Shown: positions 1 to 8,191, counted from the stretch's first letter. The stretch is DNA of 8,191 nucleotides from Anaerolineales bacterium (GCA_011772595.1 WVZH01000276.1:66482-74672); one strand, 5' to 3'. Numbers and translations: made by a program. The notes: generated by a model not told the origin, from the sequence alone.

Positions 1-5
1 GAATC

Positions 6-1292
6 TTATTCGTCCAACCTTTGGATGTGGGCTCCGAGGCGGCTAAGTTTCTCATCGATCCGTTCGTACCCTCTTTCGATCTGGCCGATATTTCGAATGT
101 GCGACGTCCCTTCAGCAGCGAGAGCTGCGAGTGTCAAGGCGAGTCCAGCACGGATGTCCGGGCTCTCGAGGACTTCTCCCACCAGGGGGCTTGGTCCCTG
201 GACGATACAGCGATGTGGATCGCAGAGTATGATCCTCGCACCCATTGATGCCAGTTTATCCGTAAAGAACATGCGGGCTTCGTACATCCAATCGTGGAAG
301 AGAACGGTGCCGTTCGATTGTGAGGCGATCACAATCGCGATGCTCATGAGATCGGTAGGAAAGGCCGGCCACGGCATCACGCTGATTGTAGGGATCTTTC
401 CGCCAATGTCTTGTTCAATGGTGAGGTCCTGGTCTGCGGGAACGAAGATGTCGTCTTCTTCGATTTCCCAACGAACGCCCAATCTCCCAAATACCAAGCG
501 AGCCATACGAAGGTGTTGTGGAGCGGCGTGGCGAATGGTGATCTCGCCACCCGTTACCACGGCGGCGCCAATGAAACTCATCACTTCGAGATAATCCGGT
601 CCAATCGCGTACTCGCCGCCTCTCAACCGATCAACTCCTTGTATGCGTAACGTATTGGAGCCAATGTTTTCGATCTTGGCGCCCAGCTTATTCAGAAATC
701 GGCATAGATCCTGAACGTGTGGCTCGGAAGCAGCATTTCGTATCACAGTTTCACCGCGAGCAGTGACGGCAGCCATGATGGCGTTTTCAGTTGCTGTTAC
801 GCTCACCTCTTCAAGAAGTACTTCACCGCCTCGAAGACCTTGCGGGGCGTCCATGTGGAATTCCCGCTCGCTGAAACCGACGTCTGCTCCTAGGGCTTTC
901 AACGCAAGCAAGTGTGTGTCTACTCTCCGCCTGCCAATCACATCCCCACCGGGTGGCGGTAAATCGATGCCTCCAACACGACCTAGCATCGGACCGGCCA
1001 AGAGAATGGATGCACGGATACGACGGCATAACTCAGGATCCAAGTCAGCTCGGCGGACTTGCTTTGCCTGGAGTCGCCATGTGTGTGGGGCTATGATCTC
1101 AATCGAGACTCCTAGGCTCTGAAGGAGCTCACGCATGGCGTTCACATCACCAATTTCCGGCACATTCTGCAGCGTGACGGGTTCGTCCGTGAGCAAAGAT
1201 GCCGTAAGTAACGGGAGCGCGGCATTCTTGTTGCCAGAGGGTATGACTTCACCGTGCAGTGGATGACCACCGTCAATAATAAAACTGGGCAT
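6..1292 (-). CDS. murA: UDP-N-acetylglucosamine 1-carboxyvinyltransferase (MurA), Cys-to-Asp active-site type
   Basis: MurA carries out the first committed step of peptidoglycan synthesis in the cytoplasm, transferring enolpyruvate from phosphoenolpyruvate to UDP-GlcNAc. At 428 aa it has the usual family length (E. coli 419). Visible family landmarks are GNKNAALP (Lys22), the active-site loop PPGGDVIGRRRVD (113-125), FPTD (Asp314, matching E. coli Asp305), DIRAG (Arg381, matching Arg371) and the C-terminal ERGYERIDEKL (Arg407, matching Arg397). The loop residue that is Cys115 in E. coli is Asp117 here (codon GAT, 942-944), the natural variant found in fosfomycin-insensitive MurA enzymes. The ATG start has a GAGAGGA Shine-Dalgarno (1299-1305) 6 nt upstream, lying in the end of the preceding gene. 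Only 3 nt separate it from that gene's stop, so the two are almost certainly cotranscribed. Family assignment is secure; fosfomycin resistance is inferred from the residue. Confidence 0.97.
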   Translation of the reverse strand: MPSFIIDGGHPLHGEVIPSGNKNAALPLLTASLLTDEPVTLQNVPEIGDVNAMRELLQSLGVSIEIIAPHTWRLQAKQVRRADLDPELCRRIRASILLAGPMLGRVGGIDLPPPGGDVIGRRRVDTHLLALKALGADVGFSEREFHMDAPQGLRGGEVLLEEVSVTATENAIMAAVTARGETVIRNAASEPHVQDLCRFLNKLGAKIENIGSNTLRIQGVDRLRGGEYAIGPDYLEVMSFIGAAVVTGGEITIRHAAPQHLRMARLVFGRLGVRWEIEEDDIFVPADQDLTIEQDIGGKIPTISVMPWPAFPTDLMSIAIVIASQSNGTVLFHDWMYEARMFFTDKLASMGARIILCDPHRCIVQGPSPLVGEVLESPDIRAGLALTLAALAAEGTSHIRNIGQIERGYERIDEKLSRLGAHIQRLDE

Positions 1293-1295
1293 AAG

Positions 1296-2135
1296 CTATC
1301 CTCTCAATCCGAGTTGGATTTCCTGACCGGATGATATCGCTAACTGATACTCCGCGCTGCCCTTATTCACCGCGATCTCAAGGAGGCCGGCGCTGCCAAT
1401 ATATGCTGCCAGTTCGCCCTCAGGTACATCGCCGTATGTTCTACTCAATGACAAGTGCTCCATGCCCGGTAAGGATACCTGAACTTTGTCATGTGGGAGA
1501 CGCAAGCTTGGGCAATCAGGCAACCATGGGTGAATGACGAGTTCGTTTGCTTCTTTCCTTAATATACCGATGCTCGTGATTAAGTTGCCAAACCTGTCTG
1601 CATGCAAGATTTCTCCGTGTATCGTTTCTCCCTCGATCACTTGAAGGCGCGGTAGTGGCAAGCGGATGGGATCCTCAAGTGGAGGACCTAGGAGTGGTAG
1701 GTGCACGCCAAGGGAAAGATGCGCTGCTGATGGAGCGAAGACGTCCCGGCCATGGAAGGTCTCACTGATTGTGTCAAGCAGATACTCCTTCTCTGTAAGC
1801 GCGATGGCGGATACCGCTTGCTCCTGCGTTAGAAGGTACGTGAAGAGCCCGTTGTCCGGGCCAACACAGATACGCCCTGGCCACGAAATGGCGATCGGAA
1901 GACGGGTGCCACCGACACCGGGATCAACCACGGTCAGAAAGATGGTTCCCTGCGGAAAATAGGGTGCGGCTCGCCACAATTCGAAAGCGGCGCGGCGGAT
2001 ATCGCCGGGTGGTATAGCATGGGTAATATCGACCACCCGTGCCTGTGGATTGATGTTGGCGATGACACCTTTCATGATCCCCACATATGCGTCTTGTGTT
2101 CCGAAATCCGTCAGGAGGGCAATTGTCGTAACCAA
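1296..2135 (-). CDS. SAM hydroxide adenosyltransferase (DUF62 / SAM-dependent chlorinase-fluorinase superfamily)
   Basis: This family splits S-adenosyl-L-methionine with water-derived hydroxide into adenosine and methionine; close relatives are the SAM fluorinases and chlorinases. Family landmarks, numbered from the chosen start: LLTDFGTQDAYVG (7-19), VVDPGVGGTR (69-78), ETFHGRDVFAP (125-135), DRFGNLITS (180-188) and GSAGLLEIAVNKGSA (247-261). Asp71, Arg78 and His128 match the Asp-Arg-His set of the hydroxide-using members, which favours a hydrolase over a halogenase. I start it at TTG (2133-2135), giving 279 aa, because GGGAG lies 6 nt upstream (2142-2146), the family typically begins just before IALLTDFG, and the promoter lies just upstream. 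The frame is open further up to an ATG at 2222, but that would add 29 residues unlike the family and would start upstream of the promoter. It is the first gene of an operon with murA. The physiological role of the family is poorly known. Confidence 0.93.
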   Translation of the reverse strand: MVTTIALLTDFGTQDAYVGIMKGVIANINPQARVVDITHAIPPGDIRRAAFELWRAAPYFPQGTIFLTVVDPGVGGTRLPIAISWPGRICVGPDNGLFTYLLTQEQAVSAIALTEKEYLLDTISETFHGRDVFAPSAAHLSLGVHLPLLGPPLEDPIRLPLPRLQVIEGETIHGEILHADRFGNLITSIGILRKEANELVIHPWLPDCPSLRLPHDKVQVSLPGMEHLSLSRTYGDVPEGELAAYIGSAGLLEIAVNKGSAEYQLAISSGQEIQLGLRG

Positions 2136-2141
2136 AAGAGG

Positions 2142-2146
2142 CTCCC
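2142..2146 (-). promoter_or_regulatory. Shine-Dalgarno fixing the TTG start of the SAM adenosyltransferase
   Basis: GGGAG on the minus strand lies 6 nt before the TTG at 2135. It decides for the short form of the protein over the in-frame ATG at 2222. Confidence 0.7.
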
Positions 2147-2154
2147 GGTGGGAA

Positions 2155-2183
2155 ATTTTAATGGAGGCACGGACGACGGTCAA
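2155..2183 (-). promoter_or_regulatory. Sigma70-type promoter for the SAM adenosyltransferase-murA operon
   Basis: On the minus strand, TTGACC (2178-2183) and TAAAAT (2155-2160) are separated by exactly 17 nt. The expected transcript start is near 2148, leaving a short leader that contains the GGGAG ribosome site and the TTG start at 2135. The sequence match is good; there is no experimental support. Confidence 0.7.
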
Positions 2184-2223
2184 ACCTACATGATTTCGTT
2201 CGACAGTCGGAATCGACGCCATG

Positions 2224-2232
2224 TGGTAAAAT
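2224..2232 (+). promoter_or_regulatory. Extended -10 promoter for the membrane-protein gene
   Basis: TGGTAAAAT fits the extended -10 consensus (TGnTATAAT). No convincing -35 is seen at 17 nt; TCGACA at 2200-2205 is too far upstream. Transcription would start near 2239-2240, directly before GTG at 2241, as expected of a leaderless mRNA. It diverges from the operon promoter at 2155-2183, so the two genes share one short control region. Confidence 0.45.
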
Positions 2233-2240
2233 TAAGTTTC

Positions 2241-3296
2241 GTGAGAAATCCCGTTAGTGGAAGAAAATCGAGACCGATTGGTGTATTCGCAGCGCTGGCT
2301 GCTGGGTTTGATCGCGTCGCTGCAAATCCGATTCTCATTCTTCCTACGCTACTGCTCGACTTGTTTTTGTGGTTTGGACCGCATCTTTCGATCGCTCCAT
2401 TGATCCCACAAGATCTTTCTTGGATCGGGGCGACGTCAAGCCCGGATCCAACAACGAGCGAGCAGATCGCTGTACTCCAATCGTTTCTCAATGAACTACG
2501 TGTACGTATAAACCTATTGAGTGGGTTGAGTGCAATTCCACAGGGCATGCCCTTTAATTTGAGGTCAGGTACTGGTAGTCTCCCGGCGGGTGTGCCTAGT
2601 CTGATGGCGTATCGCCTTCCAATCTCAAATCCATTCGGTCCTGCCCTCACGGTGGCGATGGAGAATCCGTACCTCGCGCTTCTAGCCTGGATAGCACTGA
2701 CAATCGGTGGCACAGGTTTTGGTATTATCCTTCACCGCAAAATTGTGCGGCAATTGACGCCTGGTGAAGAACTTGGTTCCGGGTGGAAAGCATGGGGGCG
2801 GATGACGCTGCTTAGTTTGGTGGCCTACGGTGGTGGGATCTTAATTGTTGTTGTAACCTTGATCGTGGCTGCATTTGTGTGGCAATTTGGAGATTTCCTG
2901 GGGATCGCGCTCCTACTTCTCGGATTGAGTGTGATTTTTTGGCTTGCAGTTTATCTTATTTTCACGGCGCACGGGATTATTAATTACGACTTCAGCTTGT
3001 TTAAGGCAATGCTCGAAAGCGCTTCTTTCGTACGCATGAATATGCTCAGCACGATCGGCTTTTTGTTCATTACATTTGGCATATCGTGGGTAGGTGTGGA
3101 GTACGTTTGGTCCTTGCCGGATGAGAATTCATGGTTTACGCTACTCGCGCTCGGCGGTTACGCATTCGTGAGCGCGACCTTACTGACAGCCGGCCACGTA
3201 TTCTACCGGGGACGGCGAGCGTGGTTTCAGGAGGTCAAGGAGGCTATTGCTAGGCAAACTCAGGAAGGAAGAGATGCGGGGGGCCCGGTCACTTGA
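2241..3296 (+). CDS. Uncharacterised six-helix membrane protein
   Basis: I do not recognise the family. From GTG 2241 the protein is 351 aa. It shows about six hydrophobic stretches: residues 30-50, 143-164, 189-213, 218-243, 267-290 and 298-322. A polar loop of about 90 residues (51-142) separates the first from the rest, and a charged, probably cytoplasmic tail ends the protein. The helices make an integral inner-membrane protein likely; no catalytic motif, transport signature or metal site is evident. The start is uncertain. The frame is open from an ATG at 2019, but that part lies antisense to the SAM adenosyltransferase and reads as non-membrane, low-complexity sequence. ATG 2190 and GTG 2223 are further options, none with a clear Shine-Dalgarno. 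GTG 2241 sits just after the extended -10. The stop overlaps the -35 of the gyrB promoter, and no terminator is seen, so read-through into gyrB is possible. Confidence 0.8.
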   Translation: MRNPVSGRKSRPIGVFAALAAGFDRVAANPILILPTLLLDLFLWFGPHLSIAPLIPQDLSWIGATSSPDPTTSEQIAVLQSFLNELRVRINLLSGLSAIPQGMPFNLRSGTGSLPAGVPSLMAYRLPISNPFGPALTVAMENPYLALLAWIALTIGGTGFGIILHRKIVRQLTPGEELGSGWKAWGRMTLLSLVAYGGGILIVVVTLIVAAFVWQFGDFLGIALLLLGLSVIFWLAVYLIFTAHGIINYDFSLFKAMLESASFVRMNMLSTIGFLFITFGISWVGVEYVWSLPDENSWFTLLALGGYAFVSATLLTAGHVFYRGRRAWFQEVKEAIARQTQEGRDAGGPVT

Positions 3297-3319
3297 AATT
3301 GGAAAGCTTGAATTATACT
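3293..3319 (+). promoter_or_regulatory. Sigma70-type promoter for gyrB
   Basis: TTGAAA (3293-3298) and TATACT (3314-3319) are 15 nt apart, a little short of the optimum; shifting the -35 by one base to CTTGAA gives 16 nt. The -35 overlaps the stop codon of the upstream membrane-protein gene. It predicts a leader of about 80 nt before the gyrB start. Confidence 0.5.
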
Positions 3320-3375
3320 GGTCCGGTGCTTGGTGGGAAATCATCGCATTCAATGAGCGAGTTAGAACATGATGA

Positions 3376-5334
<1,959 letters not shown>

Positions 5335-5370
5335 TCGCCGCTTCCACTAGCTCTCGGAGGCTACATCATT

Positions 5371-5405
5371 TGACTTCCGAAATCAAAACCGTATTTCGGA
5401 AGTCA
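5371..5405 (+). terminator. Hairpin terminator after gyrB
   Basis: Perfect 13-bp inverted repeat: TGACTTCCGAAAT (5371-5383) and ATTTCGGAAGTCA (5393-5405), with a 9-nt loop, beginning 36 nt after the gyrB stop. It is followed by TTGCTTTAAT, a weak T-rich tail, so termination may be intrinsic but not strong. The symmetry means it could also act on minus-strand transcripts arriving from the J-domain remnant. Confidence 0.65.
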
Positions 5406-5560
5406 TTGCTTTAATCCTTGAAATGCGGACCGTCGCTTTCATCTCCTCATGGGTCTGTCACCATCCTCTGACCTCGAACGTAGTCGGCCGACCCTTCTCC
5501 CTTGCTGGCATGATCGACTCATTCCGATCTCGTGGTTCGAGGTGTCTGACCTTCAGTTTG
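5406..5560. other. Non-coding stretch with internal repeats and palindrome
   Basis: No intact gene is seen between gyrB and the LysM protein gene. This part holds ACCTCGAAC (5471-5479) and its inverted copy GTTCGAGGT (5535-5543), and a perfect 10-bp palindrome GTCGGCCGAC (5483-5492). The heptamer CTGACCT begins at 5468 and 5547, with a third copy just beyond this stretch at 5567. A weak hairpin TGACC/GGTCA (5568-5583) followed by CTCTTTT comes next. On the minus strand, an open frame from 5580 down to a stop at 5458 may be the tail of the J-domain remnant. It may be a structured RNA or an intergenic repeat family; this cannot be decided from one copy. Confidence 0.4.
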
Positions 5561-5782
5561 TTATCCCTGACCTTCTGGGGTCACTCTTTTGAGAGCAGGT
5601 AGTCCGAGGTAACTGTAGGCTCTTTGCAAGGTCGCAAGGGAGATTTGTTCGTTATGATCTGGATGAGAGTACTTATCGGGATGTAAGTGGTATTCATAAG
5701 GTAGCAGGTTGTCTCGGACATCATCGGCTCGTCGCGTCCCAAGAAGAGGAGAAAGGTCTAGGCTAAGAGGTAGGGGGCAAGC
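5561..5782 (-). pseudogene. J-domain (DnaJ-type) remnant without start codon
   Basis: A minus-strand open frame of 73 codons reads like a whole J-domain, the module that stimulates Hsp70/DnaK ATPase. It contains LLGT (like the helix I end LGV), ADDVRDNLLPYEYHL (helix II, 15 residues before the motif as in DnaJ), the HPD motif as HPDK (5672-5683), and a helix III-like LATLQRAYSYL with hydrophobic residues at DnaJ spacing, followed by LKR. It lacks any ATG, GTG or TTG; the frame is bounded upstream by TAG (5783-5785) and downstream by TAA (5561-5563). A second frame, offset by one, is open from 5580 to 5458 and could be the lost C-terminal part after a frameshift. I infer a decayed small J-domain gene. 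The HPD tripeptide and spacing are what I see; a chance match is possible because no database comparison was made. Confidence 0.45.
5772..5777 (+). promoter_or_regulatory. Possible Shine-Dalgarno for the LysM protein
   Basis: AGGGGG lies 9 nt before GTG 5787. It supports that start over TTG 5709, which has only a weak AGCAGG before it. No clear -35/-10 pair was found for this gene in 5406-5786. Confidence 0.45.
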
Positions 5783-5786
5783 CTAT

Positions 5787-7781
5787 GTGAACCGATTGGG
5801 GTGGGAGGCTTTCGCCTTCTCCATGCTTCTTATGCTTTTTGTACGTTGGTTTCAAAAGGACGTTTCCTCCGGTGACGAGCGTGAAATTCCCCTGGTCAGA
5901 TTTATGCCACGCGATAACCCTCGCGGGCGCCAACAGCGGATTGGGAATCTCACTGAAAGCAGCGAGCGGCAAGGACCGCTTTTTCCGAACCTGACCGAAT
6001 ATCTAAAAGCGTGGAGCCTGCGATTTGCAATCACGGGGGGGCTTGTCACAGGGACATTGATTCTCTCGCTTTTGGGCTCGGTCACTGGATTGGGACTTGC
6101 GTTTGATGAGGCGACGGTATCCTACGCGCGAAGCGGGACCAGGACTTTTGTCGGCTCAGACGTTGAAACGACGTTATCCACAGGATTTGAGGATGTAGAG
6201 GAATTGTTCAAAGTGGCACGTTCTGATCCGATTCCTAGCAGTAGCCTCACATCCTCCATTGATTCTCCTGGGAAAGTTTCGACTTCCATGCAGGCTCCCA
6301 ACGAGCATTCGAAGCACGTGATTCAATCCTCACATGAGCTACCTACACCATTCCCTAGCGAACCCTTCTATGAGCCAGCAGGGTGTAAAGAACCTACTGG
6401 TGGGAAAGTGGAACTCCAGGGTGAGCAGTGGCACATAGATAGCCGCACGCTGTGGATGTTATCGCAAGCTGCAGAGCTATTTGATGCCGAGTTGGATTTA
6501 ACAGAGTTGGCGCTAGAGAAGGAATCCTTATTGAGTGGTTTTATCTCCTTGCGTCTGGGAATTGATGGAAATGCTCTCACGATACCAATGACTCGTCCCG
6601 GTTCCCGACATGTGCTCTACGATGAGGTCGATCCGTTGGTGACGGCGTTACGCGTGGCTGGATTTGCAGCATGGTTTAGGGATGCAGAAAAACCTGAGGA
6701 GATCCACATCTACGCCATCCCAATCGGAGATCCGAATCTCTCAAGGGAGGAAGCGGCGCTTGTTGAAGGAGAATTTGGCTATTTCAAAGGGTACGGAGGC
6801 ATTGTCAATGGCGAGCCACAAAAGGATCCCCACGGCGGACCGATTGTATGCCAATGGATGGTCGACGCAGGGTACGAGATCGATCAGAGCAGAGCAAACG
6901 GTGGACGGGTAGGATCTCCAACGGGAGATTGGAGAGAGAGACTGCGAGTGGCCGCACAGCGATATATCACAACTTCCGATCGGCAAACCTTCACGCTCGC
7001 TAAGCAGCTGGGATACCTGGGCGGTTTATATGAGGATCCATCGAACATGTGCGGCCCGTTAACGGCATCCATTCTTCTGGAAGCGGATCTCATTCCAGCG
7101 AGTGTAGGTCCTTTACGGAATCCCAAGAGTTTTTGGCTTGCCAACCCGGCGCTCAATGGGAGACCGTGGTCGTTCTTCTCCTTGGAAGAGTACGAATTGT
7201 TTAGCTCACCAATGAGGCTCGATTTCTTCGATTTCGGTGATCGGCCGCTTTGCCCTGGCGATACGGTTTTCACCTATGCTGGGAATGGGGAGTTTTCTCA
7301 CGTTTTCGTCGTCACAGAGGTCGATGCTCAAGGAAGGGCGTATTCCGTGACGAATTATAGCCAGAAGGACGGTAGCTTTTTGGTTGAACGCTTAATGCTT
7401 TATGATCCCACAAATCCCGATGTGGGGGTTTTCAATGCCGAGTGGTCAAACGATGTCGTGCGCGGTCGAACAGGTTTAGGTGGGTTTGAGGTGTTGCGGA
7501 GGAGGGGGACTTGCATGCCACCCGGTTCACCTTTGGACTATGCTGTTCGTCCGGGGGATACGTACGCCAACCTTGCAGCTCGATTCAATACGTCTGTCGC
7601 GGAGATTTTCCATGAAAACCAGATCTCCGATGAAACCTACAAACTGGAAGTAGGGCAGCGGATTTGGATCCCGGCGAACACCCTGGACTTGCACAACTCT
7701 ATGGAAACTGAAACCTGGCTGCACGAGGGTGCGAACGAATGTGAAGATCTGCTGGGAGTCGGTTGCTTCAAGCAACCATAG
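5787..7781 (+). CDS. Membrane-anchored LysM protein with putative papain-like hydrolase region
   Basis: Large envelope protein, 664 aa from GTG 5787. A C-terminal LysM domain (about 583-630: YAVRPGDTYANLAARFNTS, then LEVGQRIWIP) should bind peptidoglycan or chitin-like glycans. A strong membrane helix (about 80-106) and a short hydrophobic stretch (about 6-22) suggest N-terminal anchoring with the bulk outside, followed by a Ser/Pro/Thr-rich linker (about 145-195). The region 416-575 has NMCGPLTASILL (Cys422), GEFSHVFVVTEVD (His505) and SVTNYSQ (Asn523). This Cys, His, Asn order recalls C39, CHAP and NlpC/P60 cysteine peptidases or amidases, so a cell-wall or peptide hydrolase is plausible but unproven. 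The middle (about 265-365; His275, His307 in EIHIYAI, HGGPIVCQW) is conserved-looking but unassigned. The start is uncertain: TTG 5709 (690 aa) and ATG 5904 (625 aa) remain possible. GTG 5787 has the best ribosome site and does not overlap the antisense J-domain frame. Confidence 0.85.
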   Translation: MNRLGWEAFAFSMLLMLFVRWFQKDVSSGDEREIPLVRFMPRDNPRGRQQRIGNLTESSERQGPLFPNLTEYLKAWSLRFAITGGLVTGTLILSLLGSVTGLGLAFDEATVSYARSGTRTFVGSDVETTLSTGFEDVEELFKVARSDPIPSSSLTSSIDSPGKVSTSMQAPNEHSKHVIQSSHELPTPFPSEPFYEPAGCKEPTGGKVELQGEQWHIDSRTLWMLSQAAELFDAELDLTELALEKESLLSGFISLRLGIDGNALTIPMTRPGSRHVLYDEVDPLVTALRVAGFAAWFRDAEKPEEIHIYAIPIGDPNLSREEAALVEGEFGYFKGYGGIVNGEPQKDPHGGPIVCQWMVDAGYEIDQSRANGGRVGSPTGDWRERLRVAAQRYITTSDRQTFTLAKQLGYLGGLYEDPSNMCGPLTASILLEADLIPASVGPLRNPKSFWLANPALNGRPWSFFSLEEYELFSSPMRLDFFDFGDRPLCPGDTVFTYAGNGEFSHVFVVTEVDAQGRAYSVTNYSQKDGSFLVERLMLYDPTNPDVGVFNAEWSNDVVRGRTGLGGFEVLRRRGTCMPPGSPLDYAVRPGDTYANLAARFNTSVAEIFHENQISDETYKLEVGQRIWIPANTLDLHNSMETETWLHEGANECEDLLGVGCFKQP

Positions 7782-7821
7782 GTTCATCGGCACGCTCAGG
7801 GAAGCTTAGCGCATGTCAAAT

Positions 7822-7845
7822 GGGCCCAGCAAGAATGCTGGGCCC
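7822..7845. terminator. Hairpin between convergent genes
   Basis: Perfect 10-bp inverted repeat GGGCCCAGCA (7822-7831) and TGCTGGGCCC (7836-7845) with loop AGAA, 40 nt after the LysM-protein stop and 43 nt after the stop of the minus-strand Fe-S gene. Neither side has a strong T tract (TAAAGG on plus, ATTTG on minus), so it may act as a weak bidirectional terminator or a 3'-end stabiliser. Confidence 0.65.
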
Positions 7846-7888
7846 TAAAGGTCCTCAATAGATCGCGCAGCAGACGCTTACTCCCCGC

Positions 7889-8191
7889 TTATTGCATGGG
7901 AGAAACACCAGCGTCTGTACGCCGATAATATGGATTCTTACCAGCGGCGTGATCTGTGGTGTCCAACACCTGTTTGATTTCTGGGATGGCCTCGCGGATC
8001 ATCGCATCGACGCCGTGTTTCAAAGTCATGTTGGCCATACCGCACCCCTGACAACCGCCACCGAATTCAATATACGCAACGCCGTCCTTGACATCCAATA
8101 ACGTGACCTGACCACGATGTGAGGCAATCACAGGATTGACTTTGGTGTCGATTAATTCTTGTACAGCTTGGGAGGTCGCATCCGACCACAG
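7889..8191 (-). CDS. NifU-like / NfuA-type Fe-S cluster carrier, C-terminal part (5' end beyond window)
   Basis: The C-terminal 100 residues of an Fe-S scaffold or carrier protein are visible; the frame stays open to the window edge, so the gene is partial. The NifU C-terminal domain is clear: VNPVIASHRGQVTLLDV, then FGGGCQGCGMANMTLK with the CxxC pair that binds a [4Fe-4S] cluster between two subunits, then an IPEIKQVLDTTDH stretch. The end NPYY resembles E. coli NfuA (HSYY), followed by an extra tail of about 11 residues. A GTG at 8131 could be read as a start, but the 20 residues before it continue the domain, so the true start lies outside. Whether an A-type (IscA-like) domain precedes it cannot be seen. 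The protein would supply Fe-S clusters to apoproteins in the cytoplasm. Confidence 0.93.
   Translation of the reverse strand: MWSDATSQAVQELIDTKVNPVIASHRGQVTLLDVKDGVAYIEFGGGCQGCGMANMTLKHGVDAMIREAIPEIKQVLDTTDHAAGKNPYYRRTDAGVSPMQ

Noticed and set aside
2019..2240. Upstream extension of the membrane-protein frame starting at ATG 2019
   Set aside because: It runs antisense through the conserved N-terminal coding region of the SAM adenosyltransferase, has no ribosome site and shows no plausible protein character; the promoter lies downstream of it.
5531..5543. GGTTCGAGG resembling the T-loop of a tRNA
   Set aside because: No acceptor stem, anticodon arm or CCA end can be built around it.
6505..6810. 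M15-type D-Ala-D-Ala carboxypeptidase domain in the LysM protein
   Set aside because: SRHVLYDEVD and EIHIYAI faintly recall the family, but the second His of the HxH pair is missing and the spacing is poor, so I did not assign it.

Overview
This is ordinary bacterial chromosome of about 50% GC with densely packed genes. It shows no sign of phage, insertion sequence, CRISPR array or rRNA/tRNA gene. The lineage cannot be fixed from the sequence. MurA shows a peptidoglycan-making bacterium, and GyrB is the short (~640 aa) form without the insert of proteobacterial GyrB. MurA with Asp at the usual Cys position and a LysM envelope protein would suit Chloroflexota (Anaerolineae-like), but that placement is a low-confidence inference.

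Layout. Positions 1-2135 hold a minus-strand two-gene operon. It consists of a SAM hydroxide adenosyltransferase (DUF62 family), then murA 3 nt downstream. The operon is driven by a good sigma70-type promoter (TTGACC, 17 nt, TAAAAT) at 2155-2183. On the plus strand, diverging from the same ~105-bp region, lies an unrecognised six-helix membrane protein (about 2241-3296). Its extended -10 promoter sits so close to the likely GTG start that the mRNA may be leaderless. Next comes gyrB (3409-5334) with its own promoter and a strong Shine-Dalgarno, ending at a 13-bp perfect hairpin terminator.

Positions 5335-5786 have no intact gene, but on the minus strand they contain a recognisable J-domain (DnaJ-type) reading frame. 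It has no start codon and an upstream stop, with a second open frame continuing after an apparent frameshift, so it looks like a decayed gene. Then comes a large plus-strand envelope protein (about 5787-7781) with N-terminal membrane segments, a putative Cys/His papain-like hydrolase region and a C-terminal LysM domain. It converges on an NfuA/NifU-type Fe-S protein gene on the minus strand that runs off the right edge. A perfect 10-bp hairpin between them probably terminates one or both.

The genes are mainly housekeeping: peptidoglycan precursor synthesis (MurA), cell-wall binding or remodelling (LysM protein), DNA supercoiling (GyrB), Fe-S assembly (NfuA-like) and SAM turnover. I see no evidence for a novel multi-gene system. 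The points most worth a second look are the Cys-to-Asp MurA active site (predicted fosfomycin insensitivity), the unusual LysM protein, and the J-domain remnant with the structured DNA next to it.
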